From the NCBI GenBank assembly GCA_019056435.1, contig CP077641.1:1550001-1614000 (forward strand): DNA of 64,000 bases, read 5' to 3'. The DNA is from Stutzerimonas stutzeri. Its GTDB lineage: Bacteria > Pseudomonadota > Gammaproteobacteria > Pseudomonadales > Pseudomonadaceae. The notes beneath the pieces are model-generated. The model was not told where the DNA came from, did no database searches, and saw nothing but the letters and a program-made list of their open reading frames with translations. Positions 20,549-31,298 of this stretch are shown here, one piece after another; position 1 is the first letter of the stretch, and each line of letters opens with the position of its first letter. The position numbers were made by a program, and so were the translations under genes.

Positions 20549-21560
20549 TCAGATGTCGGCCAGCGTTGAAACGAGGATCGCCTTGATCGTATGCATGCGA
20601 TTTTCCGCCTGCTCGAATGCGATGCAGGCGGGCGATTCGAAGACGTCTTCGGTCACCTCGATGCCATTGGACAGATGCGGGTATCGGGCGGCGATCTCCT
20701 TGCCGACCTTGGTCTCGCTGTTGTGAAACGCTGGCAGGCAGTGCATGAATTTCGTGCGCGGATTGCCAGTTTTCTGCATCAGAGCGGGATTGACCTGATA
20801 CGGCAGCAGCAGCGCGATGCGTTCGCTCCAGGCCTCGACCGGCTCGCCCATCGATACCCAGACGTCGGTATGGACGAAGTCGACGCCCGCCACCGCGGCT
20901 TGCGGGTCCTCGGTGAGCAGCAAGCGCGCGCCGCTCTCCTTGGCAAAGGCTTCGCAGGCCTTGACGTGCTGCTCGCTCGGCCAGAGCGCGCGAGGCGCAG
21001 CGATGCGCACATCCATACCCAGCTTGGCGCCGATCAGCAGCAACGAATTGCCCATGTTGTTGCGCGCGTCCCCTAGGTAGGCGTAGCTGATCTGGTGCAG
21101 GGGCTTGTCGCTGTGCTCGCGCATCGTCAGCACGTCGGCAATCATCTGGGTGGGGTGGTATTCGTCGGTCAGGCCGTTATAGACCGGGACTCCGGCATAG
21201 CGCGCCAGCTCCTCGACGACCTCCTGCTTGAAGCCGCGGTATTCGATGGCGTCATACAGGCGGCCCAGCACGCGGGCCGTGTCCTTCATGCTCTCCCTTG
21301 TGGCCGATCTGCGACGAGTTCGGGTCGATGTAGGTGACATTGGCGCCCTGGTCGTAGGCAGCCACTTCGAAGGCGCAGCGGGTACGGGTCGAGGTCTTCT
21401 CGAAGATCAGCGCGATGTTCCTTCCTTTCAGGTGCTGGCGCTCGGTGCCTGTGTACTTGGCGCGTTTCAGGTCACGCGACAGGTCGAGCAGGTAAAGCAG
21501 CTCACGCTCGCTGTGGTGCATGAGGCTCAGCAGACTGCGGTTGTGGATATTGAATGCCAT
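20549..21560 (-). CDS. arcB: ArcB, catabolic ornithine carbamoyltransferase; one frame change
   Basis: It cleaves citrulline with phosphate to ornithine and carbamoyl phosphate. About 336 residues, with the carbamoyl phosphate motif [24 protein letters not shown], the ornithine loop DVWVSMGE and the conserved HCLPAFH. N-terminal [14 protein letters not shown] fits the catabolic type. The frame changes at 21295-21297 (three Cs where two would give [14 protein letters not shown]). The start ATG is at 21560; arcA ends 48 bases upstream and arcC begins 38 bases downstream. Confidence 0.93.
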
Positions 21561-21607
21561 GGTCGATGCCCTCTGGATATGGGTAGCGCAGCAGCGCCGG
21601 GTGCGAA

Positions 21608-22864
21608 TCAGTAATCGAGCGGGTCGCGAACGATCGGGCAGGTCATGCAATGCCCGCCGCCGCGCCCCCGTCCCAGCTCGCTGGCGCTGATGGTGATGAC
21701 CTCGACGCCGGCCTTGCGCAGCTGGGTATTGGTATAGGTGTTGCGGTCGTAACCGATCACGACGCCTGGCTCGAGGGCGACCACATTGTTGCCGTCATCC
21801 CACTGCTCACGTTCGACTTCGTAGCTGTCCCCGCCCGTTTCCACCACGCGCAACCTGGGCAGGCCCAAGGCCTCGGCCACGACGTCGAGAAAGCTCGCCT
21901 TTTCGCGCCGCAGGTCGATGCCGCCCGGTTTGCGCTCGTCGGGCCGCAGGCTGAATGCGACGATGCCATTGACCACCTCGGGGTAGACGGTGACCAGGTC
22001 CCGGTCACAGAAGCTGAACACGGTGTCGAGGTGCATGGCCGAGCGCGAGCGCGGCAGACCGGCGACGATCACCCGTTCGGCCGCACCGTGCTGGAAGAGC
22101 GATTGCGCTAGCTGGCCGATGGCCTGGCGTGAGGTCCGTTCGCCCATGCCGATGAGCACCACGCCCTTGCCGATCGGCATGACGTCGCCGCCTTCGAGCG
22201 TGGCCAGACCGTGGTCAAGCTCGGGATCCCCATACCAGACCTTGAAGTCCTGCCCGGCGAACGCGGGGTGGAAACGGTAGATGGCCGCCGTCAACAAGGT
22301 TTCCTGACGTCGGGCTGTCCAGTGCATCGGATTGAGCGAGACACCGCCGTAGATCCAGCAACTCGTGTCGCGAGTGAACAGGGTGTTGGGTAACGGCGGC
22401 AGGATGAAGCTCGAATGGCCCAGATAGTCCCGGAACATGCTGACGATCTCACCGCTTTGCGTACCGGGCAGGTCCGCGCCCGATACGCCACCGATCAGGT
22501 ATTCGGCGAGCGCCCGCGGCTGCTGTTGCTCGAGCCAGCCGCGAACCTCGTCGCGCAGGCCGACGCCGACCTGATTGGCCGTGATCTTGCGATCCAGTAT
22601 CCACTTCAAGGCCTCTGGGTTGCTCACCGTTTCGGTCAGCAGGTTGTGCATCTCCAGGACTTCAACGCCGCGTTCGCGCATCTTGGTGATGAAGTCGAAA
22701 TGGTCACGCTTGGCCTGGTTGACCCACAGCACGTCGTCGAACAGCAACTCGTCGCAGTTGGTCGGGGTGAGCCGCTGATGCGCGAGGCCTGGCGAGCAGA
22801 CCATCACCTTGTGCAGCTTTCCCGCTTCGGAATGCACGCCTGGTTTGAGAGGTTGCGAGGTCAT
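21608..22864 (-). CDS. arcA: ArcA, arginine deiminase
   Basis: A 418-residue enzyme that hydrolyses arginine to citrulline and ammonia, the first step of the fermentative ADI route. Family motifs are complete: N-terminal [68 protein letters not shown], and the catalytic Cys in [10 protein letters not shown] near the C-terminus. It is one of the intact genes of the operon, flanked by arcD and arcB. Confidence 0.97.
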   Translation of the reverse strand: MTSQPLKPGVHSEAGKLHKVMVCSPGLAHQRLTPTNCDELLFDDVLWVNQAKRDHFDFITKMRERGVEVLEMHNLLTETVSNPEALKWILDRKITANQVGVGLRDEVRGWLEQQQPRALAEYLIGGVSGADLPGTQSGEIVSMFRDYLGHSSFILPPLPNTLFTRDTSCWIYGGVSLNPMHWTARRQETLLTAAIYRFHPAFAGQDFKVWYGDPELDHGLATLEGGDVMPIGKGVVLIGMGERTSRQAIGQLAQSLFQHGAAERVIVAGLPRSRSAMHLDTVFSFCDRDLVTVYPEVVNGIVAFSLRPDERKPGGIDLRREKASFLDVVAEALGLPRLRVVETGGDSYEVEREQWDDGNNVVALEPGVVIGYDRNTYTNTQLRKAGVEVITISASELGRGRGGGHCMTCPIVRDPLDY

Positions 22865-22959
22865 GGCAGTACTCCTTGCAGTCTTCGCACCGGTAGGTGC
22901 TCAGGGCTCGCCCATGCTTCTGGCGTGGGTCGAGCGGTTTTCACGATCCGCTCCTGTCG

Positions 22960-24387
22960 TCACAGCGAGAGGAATCCGTCGTACAGTCCGTAGGCGGCGA
23001 TGGCGGCACCGGCCAGGACGGCAGCGAAGATCAGTTTCTCCACCGCGGTGAACACCGGCTCGCCGCGCTCATGCTTGGCCATGGCAAAGAACACGGCGCC
23101 GGGTGCATAGAGCAGGGCGGAGAGCAACAGGTACTGCACCCCGCCGGCATACACGAGCCAGAGCGCGTAGAGCGTAGCGATCGCCGCGATGGCGAGGTCC
23201 TTGCGCCGCTCGGCGGGGGCGTGCTCGTACCCTTCGCCGCGCATGCCGAGCAGCAGGGCGTAGGCGGCCGACCAGAAATAGGGCACCAGGATCATCGAGG
23301 TGGCCAGATAAAGCAGGTTGAGGTAGGTCGAGGCGCTGAACAGCGTGATGACCAGGAAGAGCTGGATCAGCCCGTTGGACAGCCAGAGCGCGTTGGCTGG
23401 GACGTGATTGGCGTTTTCCTTGCGCAGGAAGCCGGGCATGGTGTTGTCGCGGGCGCCGGCGAACAGGATCTCCGCGCACAACAGGGTCCAGGAGAGCAGG
23501 GCGCCTGCCAGCGACACCACCAGCCCGACGCTGATCAGCACCGCGCCCCAGCGCCCGACGACCTCCTCGAGCACGCCCGCCATGGACGGGTTCTTGAGAC
23601 CGGCCAGTTCTGGCTGGCTCATGATGCCCATCGACAGGACGTTGACCAGGACGAGCAAGGCAAGGACGCTGATGAAACCGATCACGGTTGCCTTGCCCAC
23701 GTCACTTCGCCGCTCGGCGCGAGCCGAATAGACGCTGGCGCCCTCTATGCCGATGAACACCCAGACGGTGACCAGCATCATGTTGCGCACCTGTTGCATC
23801 ACCGAGCCGAGGTCAGGGTTGCCGCGCCCCCAGAAATCCGCAGTGAATACATCCAGGCGAAAGGCCACGGCGGCAATGACGATGAACAGCAGCAGCGGCA
23901 CTATCTTGGCCACCGTGCTGATCAGGTTGATGAAGGCTGCCTGCTGAATGCCACGTAATACCAGGAAATGGACGCCCCAGAGCACCAGCGAGGCGCCAAC
24001 CACCGCAGGCAAGGTGTTGCCCTCGCCAAACAGGGGGAAAGAAGTAGCCGAGCGTGCTGAACAGCAGCACGAAGTAGCTGACATTGCCGATCCAGGCACT
24101 GATCCAGTAGCCCCAGGCGGACGAGAAGCCCATGTAGTCGCCAAAGCCCGCCTTGGCATAGGCATAGACGCCAGCGTCGAGTTCCGGCTTGCGGTTGGCA
24201 AGCGTCTGGAACACGAAGGCGAGGCTGAGCATGCCGATGGCGGTGATGGCCCAACCGAGCAGGATGGCGCCGGCGCTGGCGCTGGCTGCCATGTTCTGCG
24301 GCAGGGAGAAGATCCCCCGCCGATCATCGAGCCGACGACCAGGGCCACCAGTGCGCTGAGTTTCAATTGCTTCGATGCAGTAGCCAT
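22960..24387 (-). CDS. arcD: ArcD, arginine/ornithine antiporter; two frame changes
   Basis: A membrane exchanger that imports arginine and exports ornithine for the ADI pathway; about 475 residues and a dozen or more hydrophobic segments of the APC superfamily. The N-terminus is [18 protein letters not shown] and then [18 protein letters not shown] in the neighbouring frame. Later parts include [22 protein letters not shown]. One G is short at 24314-24318 and one extra base occurs at 24033-24037, so only the stretch between about 24318 and 24037 is off frame. The start ATG is at 24387. First gene of arcDABC. Confidence 0.92.
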   Translation of the reverse strand: MATASKQLKLSALVALVVGSMIGGGSSPCRRTWQPAPAPAPSCSVGPSPPSACSASPSCSRRLPTASRNSTLASMPMPRRALATTWASRPPGATGSVPGSAMSATSCCCSARSATSFPLFGEGNTLPAVVGASLVLWGVHFLVLRGIQQAAFINLISTVAKIVPLLLFIVIAAVAFRLDVFTADFWGRGNPDLGSVMQQVRNMMLVTVWVFIGIEGASVYSARAERRSDVGKATVIGFISVLALLVLVNVLSMGIMSQPELAGLKNPSMAGVLEEVVGRWGAVLISVGLVVSLAGALLSWTLLCAEILFAGARDNTMPGFLRKENANHVPANALWLSNGLIQLFLVITLFSASTYLNLLYLATSMILVPYFWSAAYALLLGMRGEGYEHAPAERRKDLAIAAIATLYALWLVYAGGVQYLLLSALLYAPGAVFFAMAKHERGEPVFTAVEKLIFAAVLAGAAIAAYGLYDGFLSL

Positions 24388-24450
24388 GATCCGTCTCCTT
24401 GAAGATCCGAGCAGCTGCGAGCATTCAATGCCTACGCGCACGAGGCCGTG

Positions 24451-24464
24451 ATGATCGGCGTCAA
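24451..24464 (-). promoter_or_regulatory. ANR (FNR-type) box upstream of arcD
   Basis: On the minus strand the sequence TTGACGCCGATCAT matches the ANR/FNR consensus TTGAT-N4-ATCAA in nearly every key position and closely resembles the known P. aeruginosa arc box (TTGAC-N4-ATCAG). Its centre lies about 70 bases before the arcD start, which leaves room for a class II promoter with a transcription start near 24416. It predicts induction of arcDABC when oxygen is low. Confidence 0.75.
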
Positions 24465-24568
24465 GAAAATTCGGGAGTGCGAGTGCAACGATGATGCAGG
24501 CCGGTCAGCTCTGGCCAGGCGCAAAGATCGGGCCGGTGCTCGCGGCCTATGAAAAGAGGAGGGGACGC

Positions 24569-24931
24569 ATGTTCAGGCCCGGTCATGCGGAGGTCAGTCG
24601 ACCCGCGACGCAGGGGTATCCCGGCTACCACCTGGTTCTCGACTACCACGTCGAAGGCGAGAGCGAAAAACCGGAGTGGGCCTGCTTTCATCTGCATGGA
24701 GAGGTCGACCGGCAGCCGATCGACGAACAGTTCTCGATGCATCGCGATGTCGCGTTCAATTTCCTGCAGCGCATCCGACGCTGCCTGCGTCGGCGTGGCG
24801 TGCGCTTGCATGCCGACGTGGTGTTCGGCTTTCACGCAGTGTACGACCCACTGTTCGAGGATCTCCGGCAGCAGCTGCATGGCATGCCGGGTGAGCCGGT
24901 GAACCTCGAGCGTTTCCTGCGCGAGCGCTGA
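24569..24931 (+). CDS. Hypothetical protein, 120 residues
   Basis: Not recognised. The product is soluble, rich in charged residues and histidines (e.g. WACFHLHGEVD, FGFHAVYDPLF) and has an arginine cluster (RIRRCLRRRGVRLH). No signal peptide or membrane segment is visible. I chose ATG 24569 because AGAGGAGGGG lies just upstream; the open frame extends back to 24491. It is transcribed away from arcD, with the ANR box in the shared intergenic region, and convergent with the DUF3392 gene, which ends 6 bases away. Confidence 0.6.
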   Translation: MFRPGHAEVSRPATQGYPGYHLVLDYHVEGESEKPEWACFHLHGEVDRQPIDEQFSMHRDVAFNFLQRIRRCLRRRGVRLHADVVFGFHAVYDPLFEDLRQQLHGMPGEPVNLERFLRER

Positions 24932-24936
24932 GACCG

Positions 24937-25260
24937 TCAGTTTCGGTCGGCGACGACACCGATGATGAATAGCACCAGCAGGAGTACCGGCGCGAGGGTG
25001 TAGTTGTTGAACTGCGCCAGGCCCTTGGCGAGCCAGGGGGTCAGGTAGATGATGCCGAGGCCATAGACCAGGGCGCAGAACACCACGAACGCCAGGGTAC
25101 GCAGGACGAAGTTGAGCCCGCCGATGTTCTTCTGCACCCAGGCGTTGAGCGCCGGACCGAACAGGACGAACAGGGTCGCCATGATCGCCAGCGAAATATC
25201 GAACAGATGGTTTCGGCTCCAGCGCGACAGGGTAGCGATGAGGTCGAGTACGAGATCCAT
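24937..25260 (-). CDS. DUF3392 small membrane protein
   Basis: A 107-residue protein with about three hydrophobic segments (DISLAIMATLFVLFGPAL, VLRTLAFVVFCALVYGLGII, APVLLLVLFIIGVVA). It matches the DUF3392 family, found next to hemW in Pseudomonas; no function is known. It starts 10 bases after the hemW stop and is the last gene of the metX-to-DUF3392 run. Confidence 0.8.
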   Translation of the reverse strand: MDLVLDLIATLSRWSRNHLFDISLAIMATLFVLFGPALNAWVQKNIGGLNFVLRTLAFVVFCALVYGLGIIYLTPWLAKGLAQFNNYTLAPVLLLVLFIIGVVADRN

Positions 25261-25269
25261 GCGGGGTCC

Positions 25270-26482
25270 TTAGGGCAAGAAAAACTGCAGCAGGTCGTTG
25301 AGAAACAGCTGGCCTTTGCGGGTGGCGACCAGGCGTTGCGGATCGCATTCCAGCAGGCCGCGGGCTTCGGCTTCGTGCCGTGCGTCGTTCAGCACCGCAA
25401 GCGGCAATCCGGTGCGCTGAGTGAACAGCGTGGCGGGCACGCCGTCGGTGAGCCGCAGCACATTCATCAAAACTCGAAGGGCAATTCGCTCGCCTCCAAC
25501 GCTCGCTCGCCGGCACGAAACGGCTTGTCGGGGTTGAGGTAATCCTGCGGTCCGCGCGTCTTCCAGTTGCGGTGAACCTGTCCAGCGGGTGTCGTCCACT
25601 TGCCATGTGCGCCGGCCCCGATCCCGAGGAAGTCGCCAAAGGTCCAGTAGTTCAGGTTGTGTCGCGCCTGGCGGTCCGGCTGGGCGTAGGCGGAGGTTTC
25701 GTACTGGCGATAGCCATGCGACGCGAGCAGTGCCTGACCGGCTTCCTGGATGTCCCAGAGCGTTTCGTCTTCCGGCAGGGTCGGCGGGCGGGTCCAGAAT
25801 TCGGTATTCGGCTCGACCGTCAGTTGGTACAGGACAGGTGTGTCGGCTGCTGGGCGATGGCGGTCCTCAGGTCCTGCAGCGCCTCGTCGAGGGTCTGTCC
25901 GGGCAGGCCGTGCATGAGGTCCAGGTTGAAGTTGTCGAAGCCCGCCGCCCTTGCCATGTCGGCGGCGCGTATCGCCTCGTCGCCGTCGTGGATGCGCCCC
26001 AGCACCTTGAGCTTGCTTGCCTGGAAACTTTGGACGCCGATCGACAGGCGATTAATGCCCAGCTGACGGTAGTCGCGGAACTTGGCCTGTTCGAAGGTGC
26101 CGGGGTTGGCTTCGAGGGTGATCTCGATGTCATCGACGAAGCCTACGCGACGCTCCAGCGCTTGCAGTATCCGACCCAGCGCGGCGGCGGAAAACAGGCT
26201 CGGCGTGCCGCCGCCAAAGAAGATCGAGGACAGCGGCCGGCCCTGTATGTGCTCGGACTCGCATGCGAGGTCGTCGATCAGTGCCGCCACGTAGGCGTCC
26301 TCGGGCAGCTCAGGGCCGGCGGCGTGCGAGTTGAAGTCGCAGTAGGGGCACTTGCGCACGCACCAGGGGATATGGACGTAGGCCGCCAGGGGCGGTAGCT
26401 CCAAGCCTGAAGCTGAGGGTTTCGGGTCATCCGTGGATGTTTTAGTTGCGGCTTCCGGCTGCAGGCTTCCGGCTTGGCTCAT
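25270..26482 (-). CDS. hemW: HemW, radical SAM heme chaperone; two frame breaks
   Basis: A HemN-like radical SAM protein; characterised family members (E. coli, Lactococcus HemW) bind heme and hand it to respiratory enzymes rather than oxidising coproporphyrinogen. The cluster motif is [19 protein letters not shown] (CxxxCxxC), followed by [33 protein letters not shown], and the C-terminal wing ending LLQFFLP. The frame breaks near 25830 (one base missing; [14 protein letters not shown]) and at 25469-25472 (AAAA for five). ATG 26482 overlaps the rdgB stop by 4 bases. Confidence 0.9.
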
Positions 26483-27075
26483 GCGAGCCCCAACCTCGCC
26501 CTGAGCTGCGCCATGGCGCGGGCGCGGTGGCTGAGCCGGTTCTTGTCCACCGGCGCCAGTTCGGCGCTGGAGCAATGCTGCTCGGGTACCCAGAACAGCG
26601 GGTCGTAGCCAAAGCCGTGTTCGCCGCGTGGCGCGTGAAGGATGCGGCCGTGCCAGAGCCCTTCGCAAACGATCGGCAGCGGGTCATCGGCATGCCGGAC
26701 CAGGGCCAGCGCACAGACGAACTGGGCGCCGCGCTCGGCATCCGGCACGTCGCGCAGCGCCTCGAGCAGCTTGGCGTTGTTCGCCGCGTCGCCCTGGCCG
26801 TCGGCGTACCGTGCCGAATAGATGCCTGGCGCGCCACCCAGGTGATCGACCGCCAGGCCGGAATCGTCGGCGAGGGCCGGTAGGCCGGACACACGGGCGG
26901 CGTTGCGGGCCTTGAGGATGGCGTTCTCGATGAAGGAAAGGCCGGTTTCTTCCGGCTCCACGTCGCTGAACTCGCCTACCGAGCGCACGCGTACGGCGTC
27001 GCCCAGCATGGCTTGGAGTTCCTTGAGCTTGCCGGCGTTGTGGCTGGCCAGCACCAGTTCGTCGAAGGTCATCAT
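26479..27075 (-). CDS. rdgB: RdgB, XTP/dITP pyrophosphatase
   Basis: A 198-residue Ham1/RdgB enzyme that removes non-canonical purine triphosphates such as XTP and dITP from the nucleotide pool. Visible: [19 protein letters not shown] at the start, [52 protein letters not shown] and [12 protein letters not shown] 27075 overlaps the stop of the DUF4426 gene (ATGA). Confidence 0.95.
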   Translation of the reverse strand: MMTFDELVLASHNAGKLKELQAMLGDAVRVRSVGEFSDVEPEETGLSFIENAILKARNAARVSGLPALADDSGLAVDHLGGAPGIYSARYADGQGDAANNAKLLEALRDVPDAERGAQFVCALALVRHADDPLPIVCEGLWHGRILHAPRGEHGFGYDPLFWVPEQHCSSAELAPVDKNRLSHRARAMAQLRARLGLA

Positions 27076-27494
27076 TCGTCCGGAAAGAATTCTTGAGTGA
27101 AATCGAAGTTGATCGGAGCGGCGCCGGCAGGCCGCACATCGAGGTTGAAGCGCAGCGTCTCGCGCGACTCGAAGGGGAACTGTGCGAGGTAATAGATGGC
27201 CGCGTCGCCCTCCTTCAGCTGCTTGAACGTCAGCGGGTAGTCCTGGCCGAGCAGGTTCTTGACCGTCCCGCTGACCTGTGCGGCGACCGGCTTGCCGGCC
27301 TTGAGCACCGAAACGTTCACCACGCCCTGGGCGCGGCTGCGCACCAGCCCGGCAGCGGAGGCGATTTCGGGCTGCAGGAAGCTTGAATTGAAGGCGATGT
27401 AGTGCACGTCATAGTCGCCAACGCTGTGCTTGCGCTCGGCCAGCGCCGGCAGGGCGAACATCAGGGCTAGAAGACAGATCAGGCTGCGTTTCAC
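27072..27494 (-). CDS. DUF4426 exported protein
   Basis: A 140-residue protein with a clean signal peptide ([16 protein letters not shown]) and the DUF4426 features [22 protein letters not shown] and [10 protein letters not shown]. It is probably periplasmic, of unknown function. The start is a GTG at 27494, supported by GGAGGA six bases upstream. It sits between metW and rdgB, as in P. aeruginosa. Confidence 0.82.
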   Translation of the reverse strand: MKRSLICLLALMFALPALAERKHSVGDYDVHYIAFNSSFLQPEIASAAGLVRSRAQGVVNVSVLKAGKPVAAQVSGTVKNLLGQDYPLTFKQLKEGDAAIYYLAQFPFESRETLRFNLDVRPAGAAPINFDFTQEFFPDE

Positions 27495-27520
27495 GATGGC
27501 TCCTCCATTGATGTCGCGAG

Positions 27521-28120
27521 TCAACGGCCGAGGCCGGTGACCCGATAGATGCCGATTTCGCCAATCAGGTTGGGCCAGATTCGGCTGGCCAGCCCATGTT
27601 TGTGGTGGCGATCCACGGCCAGGCGTTCGAGCACACGTGCGCCAAGCTCGTGGCACAGTCGCTCGAAATCCTCGAACGTGCAGAAGTGGATGTTTGGCGT
27701 GTTGTACCACGTGTACGGCAGAAACTCCGAGACTGGCATGCGTCCCTTGCTGGCCAGGTACCAGCGGCAGCGCCAGTGGCCGAAGTTGGGAAAGGTGATG
27801 ATGCACTCGCGCCCGACGCGCAGCATTTCCCGGAGCAGTTCGTCCGGGTAGTGGACGGCTTGCAGGGCCTGCGTCATGACCACCATGTCGAAGCTGTCGC
27901 TGGCGAAGTTGCCGAGGCCTTTGTCCAGGTCCTGCTCGATGACGTTCACGCCTTTGTCGATGCAGGCGGCAATGTTGTCGGGGTCAATCTCCAGGCCATA
28001 ACCGCTGACCTGCTTGTGCTGCTGAAGCCAGGCCAGCAGGTCACCATTGCCGCAGCCGAGGTCCAGCACCCGGCTGCCCACGGGTATCCAGTCTTGGATG
28101 ATGTCCAGATCGGCGCGCAT
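27521..28120 (-). CDS. metW: MetW, methionine biosynthesis methyltransferase-like protein
   Basis: A 199-residue class I SAM-binding protein with motif I RVLDLGCGNGDLLAWL and NVIEQDLDKGLGNFASDSFDMVV. MetW is always found with metX and is needed for full homoserine acyltransferase activity in some bacteria. Also visible is FPNFGHWRCRWYL, typical of the family. It starts 9 bases after metX. Confidence 0.93.
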   Translation of the reverse strand: MRADLDIIQDWIPVGSRVLDLGCGNGDLLAWLQQHKQVSGYGLEIDPDNIAACIDKGVNVIEQDLDKGLGNFASDSFDMVVMTQALQAVHYPDELLREMLRVGRECIITFPNFGHWRCRWYLASKGRMPVSEFLPYTWYNTPNIHFCTFEDFERLCHELGARVLERLAVDRHHKHGLASRIWPNLIGEIGIYRVTGLGR

Positions 28121-28129
28121 GTCGGTTCC

Positions 28130-29269
28130 TTATACGGCGATGCGGTTCATGTACCCGCGAAAGGCCTGCAGATAGCGGGGATTGGGGATCAGGAAAGCAT
28201 CGTGTCCCTGCGGCGCGTCGATTTCCAGGTAGCAGACGTTCTTGCGAGCGGCCATCAGCGCATCGACGATTTCGCGCGAGCGCTCCGGCGAGAAGCGCCA
28301 GTCGGTGGTGAACGACATGATGCAGAAGTCGGACCGGGCCACGGCAAGCGCCCGTGAGAGGTCATCGTCGTAGGCCGCGGCCGGGTCGAAGTAGTCGAGC
28401 GCCTTGGTCATGAGCAGGTAGGTGTTGGCGTCGAAGCGCGTGGAGAACTCCTCGCCCTGATAGCGCAGGTAGCTTTCGACCTGGAACTCGACGCTGTTGA
28501 AGTCGTAGTTGAGCTTTTCACTCTTCAGGCCGCGGCCAAACTTGGTCCCCATGGCGTCGTCGGACAGGTAGGTGATATGCCCCACCATGCGCGCCAGCAT
28601 CAGGCCGCGTCTGGGGATCACGCCCTGTTCCTGGAAGTGCCCACCATGGAATTCCGGATCGGACAGGATCGCCTGGCGCGCCACCTCGTTGAAGGCGATG
28701 TTCTGTGCCGACAACTTTGGCGCCGAGGCGATCGCGACGCAGTGGCGAACACGCTCGGGATAGCTCATGGTCCACTGCAGGGCTTGCATGCCGCCCAGGC
28801 TGCCGCCAACCACCGCAGCCCATTGCTCGATACCCAGCACGTCGGCCAGGCGCGCCTGGCTGTTGACCCAGTCCTCGACGGTGACCACCGGAAAGTCGGC
28901 GCCATAGGGGTTGCCCGTTAGCGGATTGACGCTGCAGGGGCCCGTCGAGCCATTGCAGCCGCCGAGGTTGTTCAGGCTGACGACATAGAACCGATTGGTG
29001 TCGATGGCCTTACCCGGGCCGATGCAGCTGTCCCACCAGCCGGGCTTGCGGTCTTCTGGATCATGGAAACCAGCGGCGTGATGATGCCCGGACAACGCGT
29101 GACAGATCAGCACGGCGTTGCTGCGTGCATCGTTCAGCTGACCGTAGGTTTCGTAGATAAGTTGGTAGTCGTGCAGCGAGCGGCCACTGGCCAACGGCAA
29201 GGGCTCGCGAAAGTGTTCGATCCTGGGAGTCACCAGGCCAACGGAATCGGCTGGAATAGCTGTGGGCAT
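28130..29269 (-). CDS. metX: MetX, homoserine O-acyltransferase
   Basis: A 379-residue alpha/beta-hydrolase-fold enzyme that acylates homoserine in methionine synthesis. Catalytic parts: nucleophile elbow [13 protein letters not shown], acid residue region in FTTDWRFSP, and the His in PQGHDAFL. Other family marks are [14 protein letters not shown] and [14 protein letters not shown]. In P. aeruginosa MetX prefers succinyl-CoA; whether this one uses succinyl- or acetyl-CoA cannot be told with confidence from sequence alone. ATG 29269 gives the family length. Confidence 0.93.
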   Translation of the reverse strand: MPTAIPADSVGLVTPRIEHFREPLPLASGRSLHDYQLIYETYGQLNDARSNAVLICHALSGHHHAAGFHDPEDRKPGWWDSCIGPGKAIDTNRFYVVSLNNLGGCNGSTGPCSVNPLTGNPYGADFPVVTVEDWVNSQARLADVLGIEQWAAVVGGSLGGMQALQWTMSYPERVRHCVAIASAPKLSAQNIAFNEVARQAILSDPEFHGGHFQEQGVIPRRGLMLARMVGHITYLSDDAMGTKFGRGLKSEKLNYDFNSVEFQVESYLRYQGEEFSTRFDANTYLLMTKALDYFDPAAAYDDDLSRALAVARSDFCIMSFTTDWRFSPERSREIVDALMAARKNVCYLEIDAPQGHDAFLIPNPRYLQAFRGYMNRIAV

Positions 29270-29351
29270 CGACCCTGGCTCATAGTGGAACAAAGGCGGC
29301 AAAGTCTAATGCCAAGCGCGCCCCAATTCACGCTCAATCGCAGCCTGGCGC

Positions 29352-31298
29352 TCAGCCGATAGCAACCACCTTTCCCTGGCGGCGAATCGGAGCCGGGCGG
29401 CGCAACACACGCAGCATCTCGCCGGCCTGAGCCAGTTGCTGTTCGAGCTCGACGCTGTAGCGGGCCAGCAGACGGCCGCGCTGGCTGCTCTGCTGGTTGT
29501 CCTGCGCCAGGCCCTTGAGGCGCAGCATGTGTGCCTCGAGCTGTTGCTTGTGTTCCAGCGAATGCTGCATCAAGGGCAACAGGGCCTCGCTGGCCCAGTG
29601 CTCGGCCTCTTGCCGCAGGCGTTGGTGCATCGCGACGACTTCCTGGACCAGCGTGGCAAAGAATCGGCGCGTGAGGGTGCGCTGCTCGGTAAGCAGCGTC
29701 TTGAGCTGCAAGCGGAACTGGTCAGCCTTGACCTGCAGTCCCTTGAGCTCGCGCTGGTAAGGCGCAAGCTGGAACAGCGGCGCATCGGCGCCGTGCAGCG
29801 GGTTCTCTTCGTTGTGCCTTCGATAGATGGCCGAGACCATCTTGTTGGCCAGTGCGGCCTCCTGCTCGAGTGCGCCCAGATCCTGCTCCACGGAACGGAA
29901 GAAGTGCAGGATGCTGAGGTTGATGCCGAGCGTGGTCAGGCTGCCGGTCAGGCTGCGGCGCAGGCGCGTCAGGTGCTCGTCGAGCCGTTCGGCGCGGATG
30001 GTCGCCCGCAGCAGTTCGCCCTGACGTTGCAGCAGGCGCTGGTTGGTCTTGAGTTGCAGCAGTCGTTTGTGGTGCTGGTTGTGGTCGTGCCGGGTCCGTG
30101 CCGTCAGTTCCAGCAGCATCTGGCCGTTGTCCTGACGGTGGCCGTCGAGCAGCTCGCACTGCTCGCGGACCTTTCCCAGCCGCTGGGTCAGGATCTGCTG
30201 GCTGCCCTGCAGCAGGGCAATGACCTGGCGTACGACCTGCTGTTCGAGCAGCTGTTCCTTCTGCGCCAGGATGCGTTCGCAGAGCAATTGCTCAAGCGAG
30301 GTCAGCCGGCTGCGTTCAAGCAAGGCCTGATCACCGCGGATCTTGCCCAGCAAGGCCTGCTTGGCCGACAGCGGCAGCACGCCATCGACGGGGATGCCCA
30401 GTTGTTTGGCGGTGCTGGCCTGCATGCGGTCGATCGCCGTCTGCACGTAGCTCTCGCCGGCGACGTCGTCCCAGAGCACGTCGATCTTGTTCAGCACGGC
30501 GAACAGGCGATTGCGGTTGCCATCATCGAGCTGCTGGATGTGCTGCTGCCAGATCTCCATGTCGCTGGCGGTCACACCGGCATCCGCCGATAGCAGGAAG
30601 ATCACTGCTTGCGCGTTCGGCAACATCGACAGGGTGAGTTCCGGTTCGCTGCCCAGGGCGTTCAGGCCCGGTGTGTCGAGCACACGAAGGCCTTGCCGCA
30701 ACAGCGGATGGTCGAAGTTGACCAGCGCATGGCGCCACGCCGGGACCAGAACTTCCCCTTCCACGCCCGACGCTTCCAGTGCGTCTGCCTGAAAACCGAG
30801 CTGCAAAGCCTGGTGGACGGGCACGGATTTGGTCGAAGCGACCTGGGCGAATGCTTCGACCAGCCGTTGCGGATCATCGGCGTGCAGGGGAATGTTCAGC
30901 CACGCCTGCGGGGTGCGCTTGAACTGCGCGATGCTGGTTTCCTCAAGGCGCGATTCGATCGGCAACAGGCGGATGTAGGCCTGTGTCGCGCGCGGGTCGA
31001 AGAACAGCTCGGTCGGGCACATGGTGGTGCGGCCCGCGCGGGAAGGAAGGATGCGCTGACCATATTCGGAGAAGAACAGGCTGTTGATCAGCTCGGTTTT
31101 GCCGCGAGAGAACTCGCCGACGAAGGCCAGGGTGATGTGGTCGGTGCGTAGCAGCTTGAGCGCCCGGTCGAGCCTGGCATCGACACCGTCGGAATTGAGG
31201 CGGTTGTGAGACAACCAGCTCCGGTAGCGGGTGATCTCGCGAATGAGGTCGCGCTTCCAGGAGACATAGGCGTCCACTTGCCGGTCGAGTCGTTCCAT
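29352..31298 (-). CDS. Dynamin-family GTPase
   Basis: A 648-residue large GTPase. G1 is GEFSRGKTELINSL (~residue 61), a switch region with threonines is at RAGRTTMCPTELFF, G3 is VLDTPGLNALG, and G4 is VLNKIDVLWDD. The second half is long and helical with coiled-coil character (residues ~340-630, heptad-rich QLL/RLRR stretches) and a hydrophobic patch LGINLSILHFF that could be a membrane paddle. Bacterial dynamin-like proteins remodel or guard membranes, but this family has no assigned role in Pseudomonas that I know. It starts 114 bases after yggT, same strand, with an AGGA ribosome site. Confidence 0.85.
   Translation of the reverse strand: MERLDRQVDAYVSWKRDLIREITRYRSWLSHNRLNSDGVDARLDRALKLLRTDHITLAFVGEFSRGKTELINSLFFSEYGQRILPSRAGRTTMCPTELFFDPRATQAYIRLLPIESRLEETSIAQFKRTPQAWLNIPLHADDPQRLVEAFAQVASTKSVPVHQALQLGFQADALEASGVEGEVLVPAWRHALVNFDHPLLRQGLRVLDTPGLNALGSEPELTLSMLPNAQAVIFLLSADAGVTASDMEIWQQHIQQLDDGNRNRLFAVLNKIDVLWDDVAGESYVQTAIDRMQASTAKQLGIPVDGVLPLSAKQALLGKIRGDQALLERSRLTSLEQLLCERILAQKEQLLEQQVVRQVIALLQGSQQILTQRLGKVREQCELLDGHRQDNGQMLLELTARTRHDHNQHHKRLLQLKTNQRLLQRQGELLRATIRAERLDEHLTRLRRSLTGSLTTLGINLSILHFFRSVEQDLGALEQEAALANKMVSAIYRRHNEENPLHGADAPLFQLAPYQRELKGLQVKADQFRLQLKTLLTEQRTLTRRFFATLVQEVVAMHQRLRQEAEHWASEALLPLMQHSLEHKQQLEAHMLRLKGLAQDNQQSSQRGRLLARYSVELEQQLAQAGEMLRVLRRPAPIRRQGKVVAIG

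Noticed and set aside
29436..30593. Plus-strand open frame of 385 codons opposite the dynamin-like gene
   Set aside because: Antisense shadow of a GC-rich gene; Gln/Val/Leu-rich with no domain, and the minus-strand GTPase motifs are unambiguous.
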